Positions 22,313-32,942 of a stretch of 35,811 bases of DNA are shown piece after piece. The number at the start of each line of letters is the position of its first letter. The stretch's first letter is position 1. The notes under the pieces were generated by a model that saw only the letters and a program-made list of their open reading frames with translations, had not been told where the DNA came from and searched no databases. The position numbers and the translations under genes are program-made. This stretch comes from Linderina pennispora (Eukaryota > Kickxellomycota > Kickxellomycetes > Kickxellales > Kickxellaceae): contig NW_024468345.1 in assembly GCF_002104995.1 (NCBI RefSeq), positions 1-35,811 on the forward strand, read 5' to 3'.

Positions 22313-24401
22313 TTATATTTAATTTGTTGCCAAATAATACTGTATCCTGCTACTAGACTTATAGCCTTTTGATATATGGTTCCAGGTTCGATTTTACCAG
22401 CACCTTTAAGATATATTTGACAATTAGATCTGAATCCATTTGCTAAAAGAAGACATTATTTTAGACATTCACAGAGCGAGACACGCATACTCGCTGTGAG
22501 GCTCAAAAGAGCATGTATCCTTTCAACAAATCAAAAACGCTCTAGCGGACGGTCGGGTACATTGGACTATAAAATCTTGTACAGAGAGTGAAATGGAAAG
22601 ATAGAATAGATATACCGAATAGAGATACCGCACACTTTGTCTACCTGCCTTGAATGCCCCAGAAAAGCTAGCGAATCCAAAAGCACAGTGTGCAATATTG
22701 AGTTGGGAACACATAAGTTGGTTGTTCACTTTGGTCACACCAAACACGCTGAAAGAGAGCGAAAAGGATGAAAGCATCCCGTTCACGATTGCCTTTCCAT
22801 TGTCAGTCGACATAAGGTGTGTTCGACATGCAACACCCCCTTTCCCCTCATCCAAGCCCTGTCATTTAGGATTGGTAGGGGAGCTATTTGGCTCTTGGGC
22901 ATGCAGTCGCTCCTCCTCCTTCTTCTCCCATCCTCACTCTCTGACATTCTCTCTATCTCGCTGGGCAAGGACAATTGGATGATAATCGGAAACCAAAATG
23001 TAGCAATACACATGACACTAGAGCAGAAAGGCTCGCCAAACCTATTCCTGATTGAGGTTTTGCTATTGCAAAGGTGAAACAGGAATGGGGAGAGGTCATC
23101 AGAATATCTGGCCATGATCGAGTTCGGTATAGAAGGGAAACCGCCAATCTAGATGCAGCCAGTTAATATTGTTGACAATATGGTTGCAGCAACCGTCAGA
23201 AGCAAGGGGAAGTGGGTGAAGGCTGCTCATAACATACAGGATGTGATCCCAGTGTCCTTTATTCAGAGCTTGTGTGCTCGTCAGAGTTGCTGACAGTTAT
23301 TTCTCAAGAGCAAGGGGTGGTATCCAAGGTCTATGTGATAATCGTTAGCTTGGAAGAGAGGTCAGACCCATATATAATGTTGTATAACTGATCCTGATCC
23401 TTAGATCCACGCCACAGTGCATAGGCAAGAGTATAGTGGCCCCACTATATAGTTCAGTACATGCCAGCGCATCAGCAGTCCTCCTTAGTTTCTTTACTGT
23501 CACTAGTTATATACCACGTTAAATCACCAGTATCCCAACAGTGTTAATATCACCTTATTGAGGATATATGCGAGGAAATATGTGACTACTGAAGGAGTTC
23601 TTGCCAATATTTTACACTAGGGTTGAGAGAAGATAGCCCCCAAGGCTGTTCAGCGCAGCTTTTGCCAAGTCTGGAGAGGGCGAGTGTCTGAGATCCGTAC
23701 ACTTTTCCTGGCTGTGAACAATGCTGGAAGAATGCAGTTTGATGTTCACTGTTTCTGGGACACAGGCTGCTCGAAGAGGGGTATAGTAATACACCTCTTC
23801 TTTTATGTAAGGGTAATTCTTGATATGTTTCTCGCTTAAACGAAAACTTCCATTATCTCAATCTCCACACATGCCTTGTAAATAGTTAACATATGTATCT
23901 CTCAGAACACTTACATAGATAACGTCAGTTGCATCCAGCACTTGTGTGCCACTACTGCTGGGGTTGAAGACATGTACGTGGAGAGCTTTGCCCCTCCTCA
24001 TCACCTCTACCCTTATTGATACCAATCCGCATCATCGTCCATACTGTACAAGGGTAGCTTGCTCAGATAGCTAGCAGATCATTCTATGGCTGGGCTCTTT
24101 CTGTCTACTAGCAAAGCAATGCAAACTAACTAATAGGTGGGCAACGCTATATCCCTCAGTTGCTGCTTTAAATTGGCGCGTCCCATTCTCGGGAATAGAG
24201 CCAGACAGCAAACTGCTCAGCAGGCTTCACATCGGATTTTGCTTACAACCTACCACATCATCGAAGCGACAGTGAAAGATGTGATCAGATCACCGGATCG
24301 GGCCGTTTCCAAAAAAGCTGGTCTGCCTGCATTTTTAGCCTGCAGAAATCTCAGCTCTTTTCAATTCAGAACAATACTTTGCCTAGGCTAAATTAAAGAA
24401 A
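22313..24401. other. 2.1-kb gene-poor spacer
   Basis: It is richer in A/T than the flanking coding sequence and has only short open frames (up to about 110 codons) that resemble nothing. The last few hundred bases must contain the GCD6 promoter. I found no tRNA, transposon feature or long repeat. Confidence 0.4.
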
Positions 24402-26846
24402 ATGGCACCCAAGGGAAACGGCGGGAAAGTCGACAGAGAGGAGACACTAAAGGCAGTGGTTCTGGCGGACTCGTTTGACCAGCTCTTCCAGCCGCTGTCG
24501 CTGAACAAGCCCCGGTGCCTGCTACCGCTGTGCAATGTGCCCATGATTGAGTACACGCTCGAGTTCTTGTCTTCCTCAGGCGTGGACGAAGCGTACATCG
24601 TGTGCCAAGCGTATCCAGATAAACTCAAGGCATATATCCGGCAGTCCAAGTGGGCGCGCGGATACTCGCCCATGAAGGTGGTGACCAAGGTGGTGCAGGG
24701 GGCAAACTCGGTTGGTGACGCACTGCGCGAAATCGACGGCAGCTCGATTATTCGGAGCGACTTTATTCTGTGCACAGGCGTTGTTGTGTCGAACATGGAT
24801 CTGTCGGGTCTTGTTAATGCGCATATGGCTAACAAGCAGAAGGATCGGGACCAGATCATGACCATGCTGCTGCAGGAGGCATCGCCTAGCCATCGTCTGC
24901 ACGACAAGAGCGACGAATCAGTGTATGTGATGGACCCGAGCAGCAACAAGCTGCTGGCAATCCACTCGTCGCCGACACTGCCGCGGCAGAACTTTATGCG
25001 TATCCAGACGGAGGTCATCACTCAGCATGATGAGGTCGAGTTGCGCATGGACCTGGCCGACACGCGTGTTGCTATCTGTTCGCTGGAAGCCCTGGCGCTG
25101 TTCACTGAGAACTTTGACTACCAGACAATGCGTCGTGACTTTGTGCACGGCATCCTGACCTCGGATCTGCTGAGCTCAACCATATACGCGCATATTCTGT
25201 CGGGTTCCAGCTGCGTGCTGTCGGAGGCTACTGCTGCCAACGCCAGCAGCGGGCCAGCTGCTTCTGGCGGCTGGTCGGGTGCCCCTGGCGCTGCGGCCGG
25301 CGGGGCTGGCGACGGCGACGACTTGTACGAAGACGGAATCATGCTTTTGGACCACAACGGGTACGCTGCCGGCATCGCCGACACGGCAGCCTACGATGCG
25401 ATTAGCCGCGATCTGATCGGGCGGTGGGCCTACCCGCTGTGCCCCGACAGCAACCCGGTCGACGGGCCGTCGTACACGTACCACCGCGGCGCAGTCTACA
25501 AGGCATCGTCGGTGTTCCTTGGGCGCGAGAGCCGCGTTGAGCATCACGTCGTGCTGGGTCCGAACTCGTATGTGGCAGACTTCGCTACGGTCTCGGACTC
25601 TGTGCTTGGCGTGTCGTGCCGCATTGACGAGGGCGCAGTGGTGCGCGGTTCATACCTGTTTGCCGGTTCCACTATCGGCAAGAATTCGGTAGTCGAGCGT
25701 GCCATGCTCGGCGAGCGCGTCACTGTGCTGGACAATGTCGTGATTGAGCGCGGCTGTATTATCGGCGACGATGTGACGATCGGACCGAACGTGCGGATCA
25801 AGGCGTTCACGCGCATTGCCCGCCGCAAGCCGCTAGCCAGCGAGAGCTTCGACGACAGCGACTTTAGCGATTCCGAGGTGGAGATCTCGTCCGACGAAGA
25901 GGACGACGAGGACCTCGATGATGCCAGCGCCCACCAGTCGGATGCCGCACTGGCTGGTACTGTGGGGAAGCCGGCGGATTCGGCGACCAGTGAGGCATAC
26001 GACACGCATATCCTCGGCGAGCGTGGTATCGGATTCGTGTGGGAGGCCAATGCTGCCGACTCTGATGACTGGGACGAGGACGACGACGCCGAGGAGGACC
26101 CGCGCAACGCGCACCTGCATTGGATCGGCTCGCGGTACAGCGACACGGTTCTGACTGCATCTGAGCTGCGCGACGCACCGCCGTCCGAGGACGAGGTGTC
26201 CGACTCGGAGTCAGATATCCTGGAGCTCGACAACACCGATGCCCTGGCATCTGATCTGGCGGGCGTGCACCTGGGGCAGCCGAGCTCCAGCAAGTCGCGC
26301 GCCATGCAGGAGGACTTTAGGCGCGAGCTCGAGCTCACGCTCGACCGCTCGCTGTCCGAGAACCACGCGGTGGAGGTGACAGCGCTGGAGATGAACACGC
26401 TGCGCATGGCGTTCGACGGGAACCTCGACGAGATGCGGCGCATTGTGGTCGAGAAGGTGCTGCTTCTGGCCGACTTCTCGGCGCTGGCCAGCTCGCTGAA
26501 GAAGGTGCTGCAAAAGTGGGGCGACCTGATCAAGCGCAACATTTACTCAAACAGCGACCAGGTCAATGTTGTTGACATTGTCGAGCGCCATTGCGCGCTG
26601 TCTGAGGCTGTGCCAGATGACAAGCGTGCCAAGCTGTTTGCGTTGTTTGTCAAGTTCCTGTACGAGCTTGATGTCATTGAGGATCTGACTGTGCTGGCGT
26701 GGAACCACAAGGCAGGGAGGGCTGGGCCCGAGGCAGTCAGCGAGGAGCTGGTTCAGGTCATCCAGCCGCTGGTCGAGTGGCTCGAGGAGTCTGAGGACGA
26801 GTCCGAAGAGGACGACGACGAGGACGACGAGAGCGAGGAGGAGTGA
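24402..26846 (+). CDS. GCD6: eIF2B epsilon subunit (GCD6)
   Basis: This is the catalytic subunit of eIF2B, the guanine-nucleotide exchange factor that recharges eIF2 with GTP and is the target of the integrated stress response. It is 814 aa and intronless. The N-terminal nucleotidyltransferase-like domain begins KAVVLADSFDQLFQPLSLNK (residues about 17-250). A left-handed beta-helix of hexapeptide repeats spans about 366-474 (GPNSYVADFATVSDS, IGDDVTIGPNVRIKAF). The C-terminal W2/HEAT catalytic domain is at about 636-800, ending in an acidic tail (ESEEDDDEDDESEEE) matching the aromatic/acidic box that binds eIF2 beta. A Gly/Ala/Ser-rich insertion (about 278-305) lies between the first two domains, and a long acidic linker lies between the helix and W2. 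Confidence 0.97.
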   Translation: MAPKGNGGKVDREETLKAVVLADSFDQLFQPLSLNKPRCLLPLCNVPMIEYTLEFLSSSGVDEAYIVCQAYPDKLKAYIRQSKWARGYSPMKVVTKVVQGANSVGDALREIDGSSIIRSDFILCTGVVVSNMDLSGLVNAHMANKQKDRDQIMTMLLQEASPSHRLHDKSDESVYVMDPSSNKLLAIHSSPTLPRQNFMRIQTEVITQHDEVELRMDLADTRVAICSLEALALFTENFDYQTMRRDFVHGILTSDLLSSTIYAHILSGSSCVLSEATAANASSGPAASGGWSGAPGAAAGGAGDGDDLYEDGIMLLDHNGYAAGIADTAAYDAISRDLIGRWAYPLCPDSNPVDGPSYTYHRGAVYKASSVFLGRESRVEHHVVLGPNSYVADFATVSDSVLGVSCRIDEGAVVRGSYLFAGSTIGKNSVVERAMLGERVTVLDNVVIERGCIIGDDVTIGPNVRIKAFTRIARRKPLASESFDDSDFSDSEVEISSDEEDDEDLDDASAHQSDAALAGTVGKPADSATSEAYDTHILGERGIGFVWEANAADSDDWDEDDDAEEDPRNAHLHWIGSRYSDTVLTASELRDAPPSEDEVSDSESDILELDNTDALASDLAGVHLGQPSSSKSRAMQEDFRRELELTLDRSLSENHAVEVTALEMNTLRMAFDGNLDEMRRIVVEKVLLLADFSALASSLKKVLQKWGDLIKRNIYSNSDQVNVVDIVERHCALSEAVPDDKRAKLFALFVKFLYELDVIEDLTVLAWNHKAGRAGPEAVSEELVQVIQPLVEWLEESEDESEEDDDEDDESEEE

Positions 26847-26970
26847 GACATTATTCTTCTTTTATGATAGGGAACAACAGATAGAAAAACAAAACAAAAA
26901 CAGAGCTGGTTTAGATGTGGAAGGAGGTATAGTGAGGAGAGAAAGAGAAGAGTGAGGGATGTTGTAGTGC

Positions 26971-27016
26971 GGGTGGTGGTGTGGGGTGGTGGTAGAGTAA
27001 AGAGGGTGAGGTGGTG
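26971..27016 (+). repeat. GGTGG-rich low-complexity stretch
   Basis: G-runs separated by single T or short spacers (gggtggtggtgtggggtggtgg, then gaggtggtgg) lie in the short spacer between the convergent GCD6 and BTB genes. In the GCD6 transcript this would be 3' UTR and could form a two-layer G-quadruplex. Function is speculative. Confidence 0.6.
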
Positions 27017-27069
27017 GAGCAGGGTTACATTAACATAGCGGGTCAGATAGGGCGTGTGGCATGGAGGGG

Positions 27070-28212
27070 TTAGATAAGAACAAGCTCCAGGGTCCACGTG
27101 CGCCTGCACCACAGCTTGAGGTTAATTTGGTGTTCATTGTCGCCAGCATTGACATCCTCGCCCTCCCACCAGCACTTGCGCGCAGGCTTCTTGTAGAACA
27201 GCAGCAGCTTCTGGGCTGCAATCATCCTGGCCTGGTCGGCAGTCTCGTCCAGCGGCACACTCAGCAGACTGGTGACGGTGGTGCGGCTCGGCTCTATGCG
27301 GCGGCAGCCCCAGCGCGAGTCGCGCGCAAAGCCCGCCAAGCACAGCATGTCAATGAGCTGCTGCTCAATGACCGACGCCGACTGCAGCGCCTGGGTGTGC
27401 TCACTGGCGCCCTCGTGGTGGGTGCGCGCGCGCCAGCTCTCGAGATTGCGCTGCATGGTGCGCTCCAGCGGCTCAAACACGCTGTCGTCCTCGACCAGCA
27501 GCTCGGCGCACCTTGTCTTGGCCATGTCCAGCGTGAAGCCCTCGACGTTGCTGATATCGCCCGACGTGCGGCCGCTCTCGGGAATCACAAAATAGTCCAG
27601 CTCCTCGCGCAGCACCACCAGTGGGCTGCGGTCCGAGTACACGGCCGTGCGCAGTGTGCGTGCGGGCGCCCCGGCATTTGCCACAAACCGCATGTAGTTT
27701 AGCACGGCCGACGACGACGTGCTCTGAGTGTTGGCGTGCGAGCCGCTTGAGAACGACGACATCGAGTCGTTCGGCACTGCTGCCTCGGCGGGCTCCGCCG
27801 CAGGCGCTGCTGCCTCGGCGCTGTCCTGCGGCGCCTGCTGTGGCTGCTGCTCGGTGTTGTCGTCAGCAAGCAGGTCGAACTCGAGCATGGTCGAGTATGC
27901 GTGCAGGATGTACTCGAGCATGTCCGGGTCAAAGTCCACCCATGCGTGCTCGGCCTCATCGTCGCTGGTTGCCGCCGGGTCGCGGTAGTACGGGTAGTCG
28001 TTGTAGCCGCGGATAAGCGACACTAGCCCATTCGGGAACATGGTGCTGAGGAGCGAGTCCGGTAGGTGGTTGATGGTTTCGCGGTCAAGCACGAACCGCC
28101 GCCCGCGCACGTTCAGCGTCACGCGCGTCGGCCAGTACTCGCTGAGCGAGTCGCCGCTGGGCCGCGGGAAGGCTGTGTTCTGCGACACCGACGTGATTGG
28201 CGAGCCAGACAT
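27070..28212 (-). CDS. BTB/POZ protein of the Whi2/YLR108C type
   Basis: An intronless 380-aa protein. The N-terminal BTB (T1-type) domain, about residues 25-120, starts RVTLNVRGRRFVLDRETINH and includes LPDSLLSTMFPNG, a signature of the fungal Whi2 and YLR108C group. An Ala/Glu/Pro/Gln-rich linker follows (about 128-165). Conserved C-terminal blocks are MLCLAGFARDSRWGCRR, KLLLFYKKPARKCWWEG and WCRRTWTLELVLI. In yeast, Whi2 works with Psr1/Psr2 phosphatases in the general stress response and restrains TORC1 when amino acids are low. Assignment to Whi2 itself rather than a sister family is inference. It shares a 173-bp divergent promoter with OST2 and converges on GCD6. Confidence 0.82.
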   Translation of the reverse strand: MSGSPITSVSQNTAFPRPSGDSLSEYWPTRVTLNVRGRRFVLDRETINHLPDSLLSTMFPNGLVSLIRGYNDYPYYRDPAATSDDEAEHAWVDFDPDMLEYILHAYSTMLEFDLLADDNTEQQPQQAPQDSAEAAAPAAEPAEAAVPNDSMSSFSSGSHANTQSTSSSAVLNYMRFVANAGAPARTLRTAVYSDRSPLVVLREELDYFVIPESGRTSGDISNVEGFTLDMAKTRCAELLVEDDSVFEPLERTMQRNLESWRARTHHEGASEHTQALQSASVIEQQLIDMLCLAGFARDSRWGCRRIEPSRTTVTSLLSVPLDETADQARMIAAQKLLLFYKKPARKCWWEGEDVNAGDNEHQINLKLWCRRTWTLELVLI

Positions 28213-28385
28213 TTATGTGTAGAGGAGGAAAATAAAAGGCGTGCTGAAATTACTGAGGAGAAAAGCAAAAAAAAAAATACGTGACAATCTTGTCCCAGTC
28301 TTCGCTTTCATATCCACTTCTGTGACTACCACAGCCATTTTCGCCTCTTATTTCCAAAAACCGCCCCTTTTCTCTTTCGTCCACA
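28213..28385. promoter_or_regulatory. Short divergent promoter, BTB gene / OST2
   Basis: Only 173 bp separate the two start codons. The spacer contains an A-rich tract (about 28261-28278) and pyrimidine-rich sequence before OST2. No certain TATA box is seen, so both genes probably share one nucleosome-free region. Confidence 0.5.
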
Positions 28386-28810
28386 ATGTCGGGGAGCTCC
28401 GCTGCAGAAATCGTGTCCAAATTGGCCGCCGACTACATAGATGAGACTCCGCAGAAGCTGAAGCTCATTGACTCGTACATGGTCTTCTGCGTTGTCACCG
28501 GCCTGGTGCAGTTCCTGTACTGTGTGCTGGTCGGCACTTTCCCTTACAACGCGTTCCTGGCCGGCTTCGGATCCGCTGTCGCATGCTTTGTCTTCGCCGC
28601 CAACCTGCGCATCAAAACCAACCCAAAGAACGCCGCCCAGTTCTCGGGCTCGCCTCAAGGGTACCGTATCTCTCCCCCGCACACGCTCCCCCTATGTGCA
28701 TGCACAGCTTGTATGGCTAACACTCTCATTTTTGCTCTTGTAGCGCGTTCGCTGAGTTTGTATTCTGCCACATTCTCTTGCATTTCGTCGTCGCCAACTT
28801 CCTTGGCTAA
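28386..28810 (+). CDS. OST2: Oligosaccharyltransferase subunit OST2/DAD1, two exons
   Basis: Ost2 (animal DAD1) is a small essential subunit of the ER oligosaccharyltransferase, which transfers the preassembled glycan to asparagines. Exons 28386-28660 and 28744-28810 join to 113 aa, the same length as human DAD1. Landmarks are KLKLIDSYMVFCVVTGLVQF (first membrane helix), GTFPYNAFLAGFGS, NLRIKTNP, and the exon-2 C-terminus AFAEFVFCHILLHFVVANFL, ending in the conserved glycine. The 83-nt intron has a gtaccg donor, a ggctaacac branch site and a ttgtag acceptor. The stop codon is 61 bp from the BRCA2 stop on the other strand. Confidence 0.96.
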
Positions 28811-28838
28811 AGGGGAAGCCCACGTCGCCTTCTCGCCA

Positions 28839-28859
28839 TTTATTCTTCTTTCCAATAAA
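28839..28859. terminator. Interleaved poly(A) signals of OST2 and BRCA2
   Basis: The OST2 signal AATAAA (plus) is at 28854-28859, 44 nt past its stop. The BRCA2 signal AATAAA (minus) is at 28839-28844, 28 nt past its stop. Cleavage 10-30 nt downstream of each would make the two mRNAs overlap, with OST2 reaching the end of the BRCA2 coding region. Confidence 0.6.
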
Positions 28860-28871
28860 GCGCATGTCTCT

Positions 28872-31800
28872 TCAAACCACAAACTCAGCCATGTCGCCTG
28901 CATCAACAACGTACGTCCGTGTATACTCGTCGTACGTCACATACCGACAGTTGCGCACAGTGATCTGCCTTCCAGGCTCAAACGCCATGCTGCCGAACGT
29001 GAGCTGGGGGAATTCAATGCTGGCCGAGTACTTTTGCCCGGCCTCGTCGGTGCCGGTCACACGCACCGCCGATTTCTGGCTTGCTGCTCCCTCAACCGTC
29101 TGCTCAACAGACCCCTGCACATCGACCTCCTGGCCCTTGTCGACATGGCGCAGCTCATCCACACACAGCACGCCACGCTCCAAGTACTCGCATTGGCTGC
29201 CCACTGCCGGATCGACCGTGCGTGGCTGCGCATGACTCGACGCATTGAAGTTCAGCCGTAGAAGCTGCTCGTCTGTGCCCCGCCACCCGTCCCGGCTCCT
29301 TGGTTGCCGCTGCGGGGCAGCTGACACCGTCAGTCCGGTCATGACAAACCGCGCACCTTCAGGGAAATCAGAAGGCTGCAGGTTGCGCGACCCCCATACC
29401 GTGACCATAGCTTGCTTATTCTGCCGGGCCTCGCCGCCCTTGTACTGGTGCGCTGGGTAGTCGCACACGCGCAGCCGGAAAAATGCCCGCACCTGCCGCG
29501 GTGGCTGCTCTTCATAGAGTCGCCTCGCAATCTCCGACTCTTCCTCTGTCCGCCTCTCGAGCACATACTGTTCGAGCCTGCTCTTCTGCTCGTCGGTAAG
29601 CTGCCGTCCAGCATCCGACGGGTCTGCGTTCCCGTTCATGACGAATTTGTAGAGTTCTTCGCCGTCAGACTGTACCCCAATGGTTGCAGTGGTATCGCCA
29701 GCAACCGGGTTCTGTCGCGACGCCTGCTTGATGCTTTCAGCGATCTCAAGAGCCTTGTTTGCTCGCCAGCCCTCGAATTTGGCGCTCATACGCTGCTCCT
29801 CTTTCTCTGACCGCACCACGCGCTTGCCGTCGGGCATGGTCTCCATGTAGAGCACCGGATAGCTGCGCACAATCAGCACATCCAGAGCCGCTCCAATGTA
29901 CCCACCCTCCTTGGAGATCGCAGACAGCGACATGTACATGGCCTTAGATGCCTGGAACCCAAGCCTGGCGTCCCAGTGAGCACGCCGCACACAGTTTGCA
30001 CGCAATGGCAACGATGCCCCCTCAGCCTTTGCCGAGAATGGAGGCGCGCCCTCGGTGATTCCACACAGCTTCAGGCCAGCGCAGGCAACTTTATCACCGA
30101 TCCGCAGCCTGCCTCTGGCCACCGCCCTTGATAGGACAGAGTCGGCTGGCGCCGAAATGCTGTACCAGCCGTCTGTGACCTCCAGAGTCGTCACCGAGTC
30201 CTTCTGGCTAATCGACGCGACACAGAGCACCATCAGCTGCTGCGACGATGAGTCCATCTCCAGGACCCGCTTCAATGCCGACCGCTCGCCGCGCACATAC
30301 TCGCGCTCATACCGGTATAGCAGCCGGTTGATGATGCCCTCTACCGACCAGAACTCGCCTAGCCGGGATGGAAGCCGCCGTGCATAGCTGGCACAGTTCC
30401 ACACGCACCACCGAAAGTGATTCTGCACCCACTCCTCTGTCACTACATTTGGACTGCATCCACGAGCTAGCAGCACCTGTCTGGCTTCAAACCACCCCCA
30501 CCCCTGGCCAAACCCGAGCGAAAATCGGTAGATGCGAGCTGCGTCGGCGCTCATACCCAGTACATCGTCGGGGATTCCTTTGGTATCTCCTGTGTTGATC
30601 TGGTCAGCGACTGACTGCAGCGTCACCCGTGGTCCAAGGCTGTCGATAATGAACATACAGGGCGGCGGCGGAGGCTGCTTTGTTGTTTGGGCTGATCCAC
30701 TGGCTGAAGACCGCATCGGATTAGCCGCTCTCGATGTGACCGGTGGCAGCTTAGGCGGTGGTTTGTGCTGGTGATTGAATGTCCCAGGTGGTACCCTCTG
30801 CGGGGACGTAAAGTTTTGCGTCGCATACGAGCGGCGGGGCAGGTGTGGTGGATTGTGGAGTCGCTGCAGCTCGCCATTCGCCGATGCCGATCGATCCCTG
30901 GCTATGCGCTTTGATGGCGAATTAAACGGAAGCCGAGAAGCCGGCCGCTTCATTGATACCGACTTGAATGTGAGCTGCCGTAAGCCTGACGTCGGTGTTT
31001 CAGGTGTGTTTGGTGTCAGTGCTGGTTGTAGCGGCGGTCGTGATCTAGGTGATCTGAATGACAGTTTGCGTGTTGGCGTCTTCAGGGACGCACTCAGCGT
31101 GATAGTTGGAGAGCGTCCATCAGACACCAGTGCCCGTCTTGCCGACATGACCTCCTTGCGCGATGGGAACGATGTTGGTGACGCCGCTGTTATTGGACCC
31201 GATTCTGCCGATCTTTGCACGGGCGTTACTTGCGACTGAATAGGTGTCGAGACCGGTGTTGGATTTGCTGAATTGCTCATGCTGAGCGTCGAATGCTGCG
31301 GTGCGTGGACCCGACTCTGCAGCGTCTTTTGGGGCTTTGAGAACCCGCCTAGCTGGCTGATCCACCGCTGTGCTTCCTCGTCGTCCATGTCCGGTAGCTC
31401 TGGCTCTTTGGTATCGCCGGTACCAGCGGTCTCTTTCCCCTTCAGAGCCTTTCCACCCTCAATTCTTGGTTTTGAGAACCCACCACGCTGGCTGATTATC
31501 CGCATTGCCTCTTCATCGCACATATCAGGCATTGCTGGCTCATCGACCAGTTTCTCCGGTGCCACTGTTGCCGCCGCTTTTGGCTGGTAGCTGGGGTTAG
31601 TGAATCCGCCACACTGTTGAATAATCTGCATGGCTTCCGCATCATTCATGTCTGGCAACTCCTGCTCCTTTTCACTACTATCTACGCTGGGACAGCTCAC
31701 GGCTGTAGGTGTCGTCAGCGCTGACGACCTGGTAGCAGGCGTAATGGGCTGTGTTTCCGGCTTGCATGCGCTGCCAAACCCGCCATGTGCTTGCACCAGC

Positions 31801-32353
31801 TTATCGACTTCCTCAGGAGCCATGTCTTCAAGCTCGTTTTCATCCACAGTGTCCTCTCCAGCGCTGCTTGCTGGGTCAGTTCCCAGGGTCTTCACCAGAT
31901 CGGCCAGCGCGTCTTTGGGCGGGTCAATATCGTCCGCTAGGTCGTCTAGCCCCTCGAATAGGTTCTGTGTGGTGATTCCATCGAGGGCGCAATCAATAAA
32001 TGCACCCATTTCTGTTTGCTGAGAGGGTGTGGCTGCAGTCGGGACGGTTACTGTGCTGGTTGTCGTGCTCGGCGTACGCTCTGCATCCTTGGCTGGCTCC
32101 TCATCGGGCCGGACTAGCAGGTCCACTGTGGATCTGGCCTGTATATCACTCGCCTGGCCTTCCTCGTTCATACACCTTCCAAGAACACGGTCCACGGGTG
32201 GACACTCGGATCATCAATGCTCATGGTCGAGGTGTCTGAATTGCTGTGCATTTTTATGTCAAGCAGCTCCTCACCGTCGACCTTGACTTTGAATGCAAGG
32301 CTGTCAGCCTCGTTGGTCTGCGCATGAGTCGGCATTCCTTCGTCCAACTGCAT
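28872..32353 (-). CDS. BRCA2: BRCA2/Brh2 recombination mediator
   Basis: BRCA2 loads RAD51 on single-stranded DNA during homologous recombination. The C-terminal half is clear. The helical domain lies around residues 545-690 (numbering from 32195), with WVQNHFRWCVWN and YRYEREYVRGERSALKRVLE. OB1 follows (LEVTDGWYSI, RLRIGDKVACAGLKL, RAHWDARLGFQ, SYPVLYME), then a charged helix and further OB segments to 1107. The N-terminal half is Pro/Ser/Thr-rich and carries four DM..EEA..GGF repeats. The main frame (28872-32195) has no good start: it opens with GTG, and its first ATG is at codon 9. An overlapping frame from ATG 32353 (MQLDEGMPTHAQ) joins it in frame through an intron ending at 32114, with its donor at 32274 (GTGAGG, 1106 aa) or 32175 (GTGTAT, 1139 aa). 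A frameshift error is a third explanation. Confidence 0.9.
31332..31826 (-). repeat. Four BRC-like protein repeats in BRCA2
   Basis: Four 20-residue units share D-M-x-x-x-E-x, a short helix, G-G-F-x-x-(A/P). They begin at D124, D182, D224 and D269 (numbering from 32195). The first ends in FGSA, an FxxA motif like that of RAD51-binding BRC repeats; the others end in FTNP, FSKP and FSKP. Spacing is about 42-58 residues. Confidence 0.75.
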
Positions 32354-32942
32354 TTGCGGACTGCGAAATTGTAAATTTGAGAAAAGGTAGAGAAGAAAGG
32401 GGCAAAACTCGCAAAAAGCTGGCTGCGCAGAAATAGCCGATTAGCGGCCGCTAATAAGATTATGAGTGTACGCGTGCAACAGGGCGATCAGAGATGAGCG
32501 AGGATCAAGTGGTGGGCAGTGCTGGCAACGTCTCGCTTGTAGCAGCATATTGGAGCAGTGGATGGCACAGCTGTGTGCTGTTGTCCTGGTTCATTATCAT
32601 ATTGCTGTTCTATAGTTGGCAGGCTCTATTTCTTGTGTCAAAATGGCTCTGTTGGCCACAGCCTTAGGGAGCCTCTGATCTATCAGCATGTGGATGTTAG
32701 TGTAGGTATCACCTGGCACCATATATGACTTCAGCTATATGTCTTTGCATACCCTGCCAGCAATACAGGCTCTGTTTCCGAGTGCTGAGGCATTCAGCGA
32801 CGTATCATACATCAACTTGTCATTCAGCATTTTTTTTAGCTGTTATCCATAAATGTCAGCGGAAACCTAATGTTGACCAATCAGGCGATGCTCACCGAGA
32901 AAAAATGACAGCAATTTTCTCAGCTTCGTTCTCATTTTTAAT
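32354..32942. other. Divergent spacer between BRCA2 and the PSMG3-like gene
   Basis: About 590 bp with no supportable gene. It should contain the promoters of BRCA2 (leftward) and the PSMG3-like gene (rightward). No certain TATA box or repeat was recognised. Confidence 0.4.

Noticed and set aside
22383-22402. tRNA T-loop-like string ggttcgatttta
   Set aside because: The T-stem does not pair and no anticodon arm or acceptor stem lies at the right distance.
22476-22500. Small inverted repeat agcgag...ctcgct
   Set aside because: A 6-bp stem with no T-run or other terminator or RNA features; expected by chance at this length.
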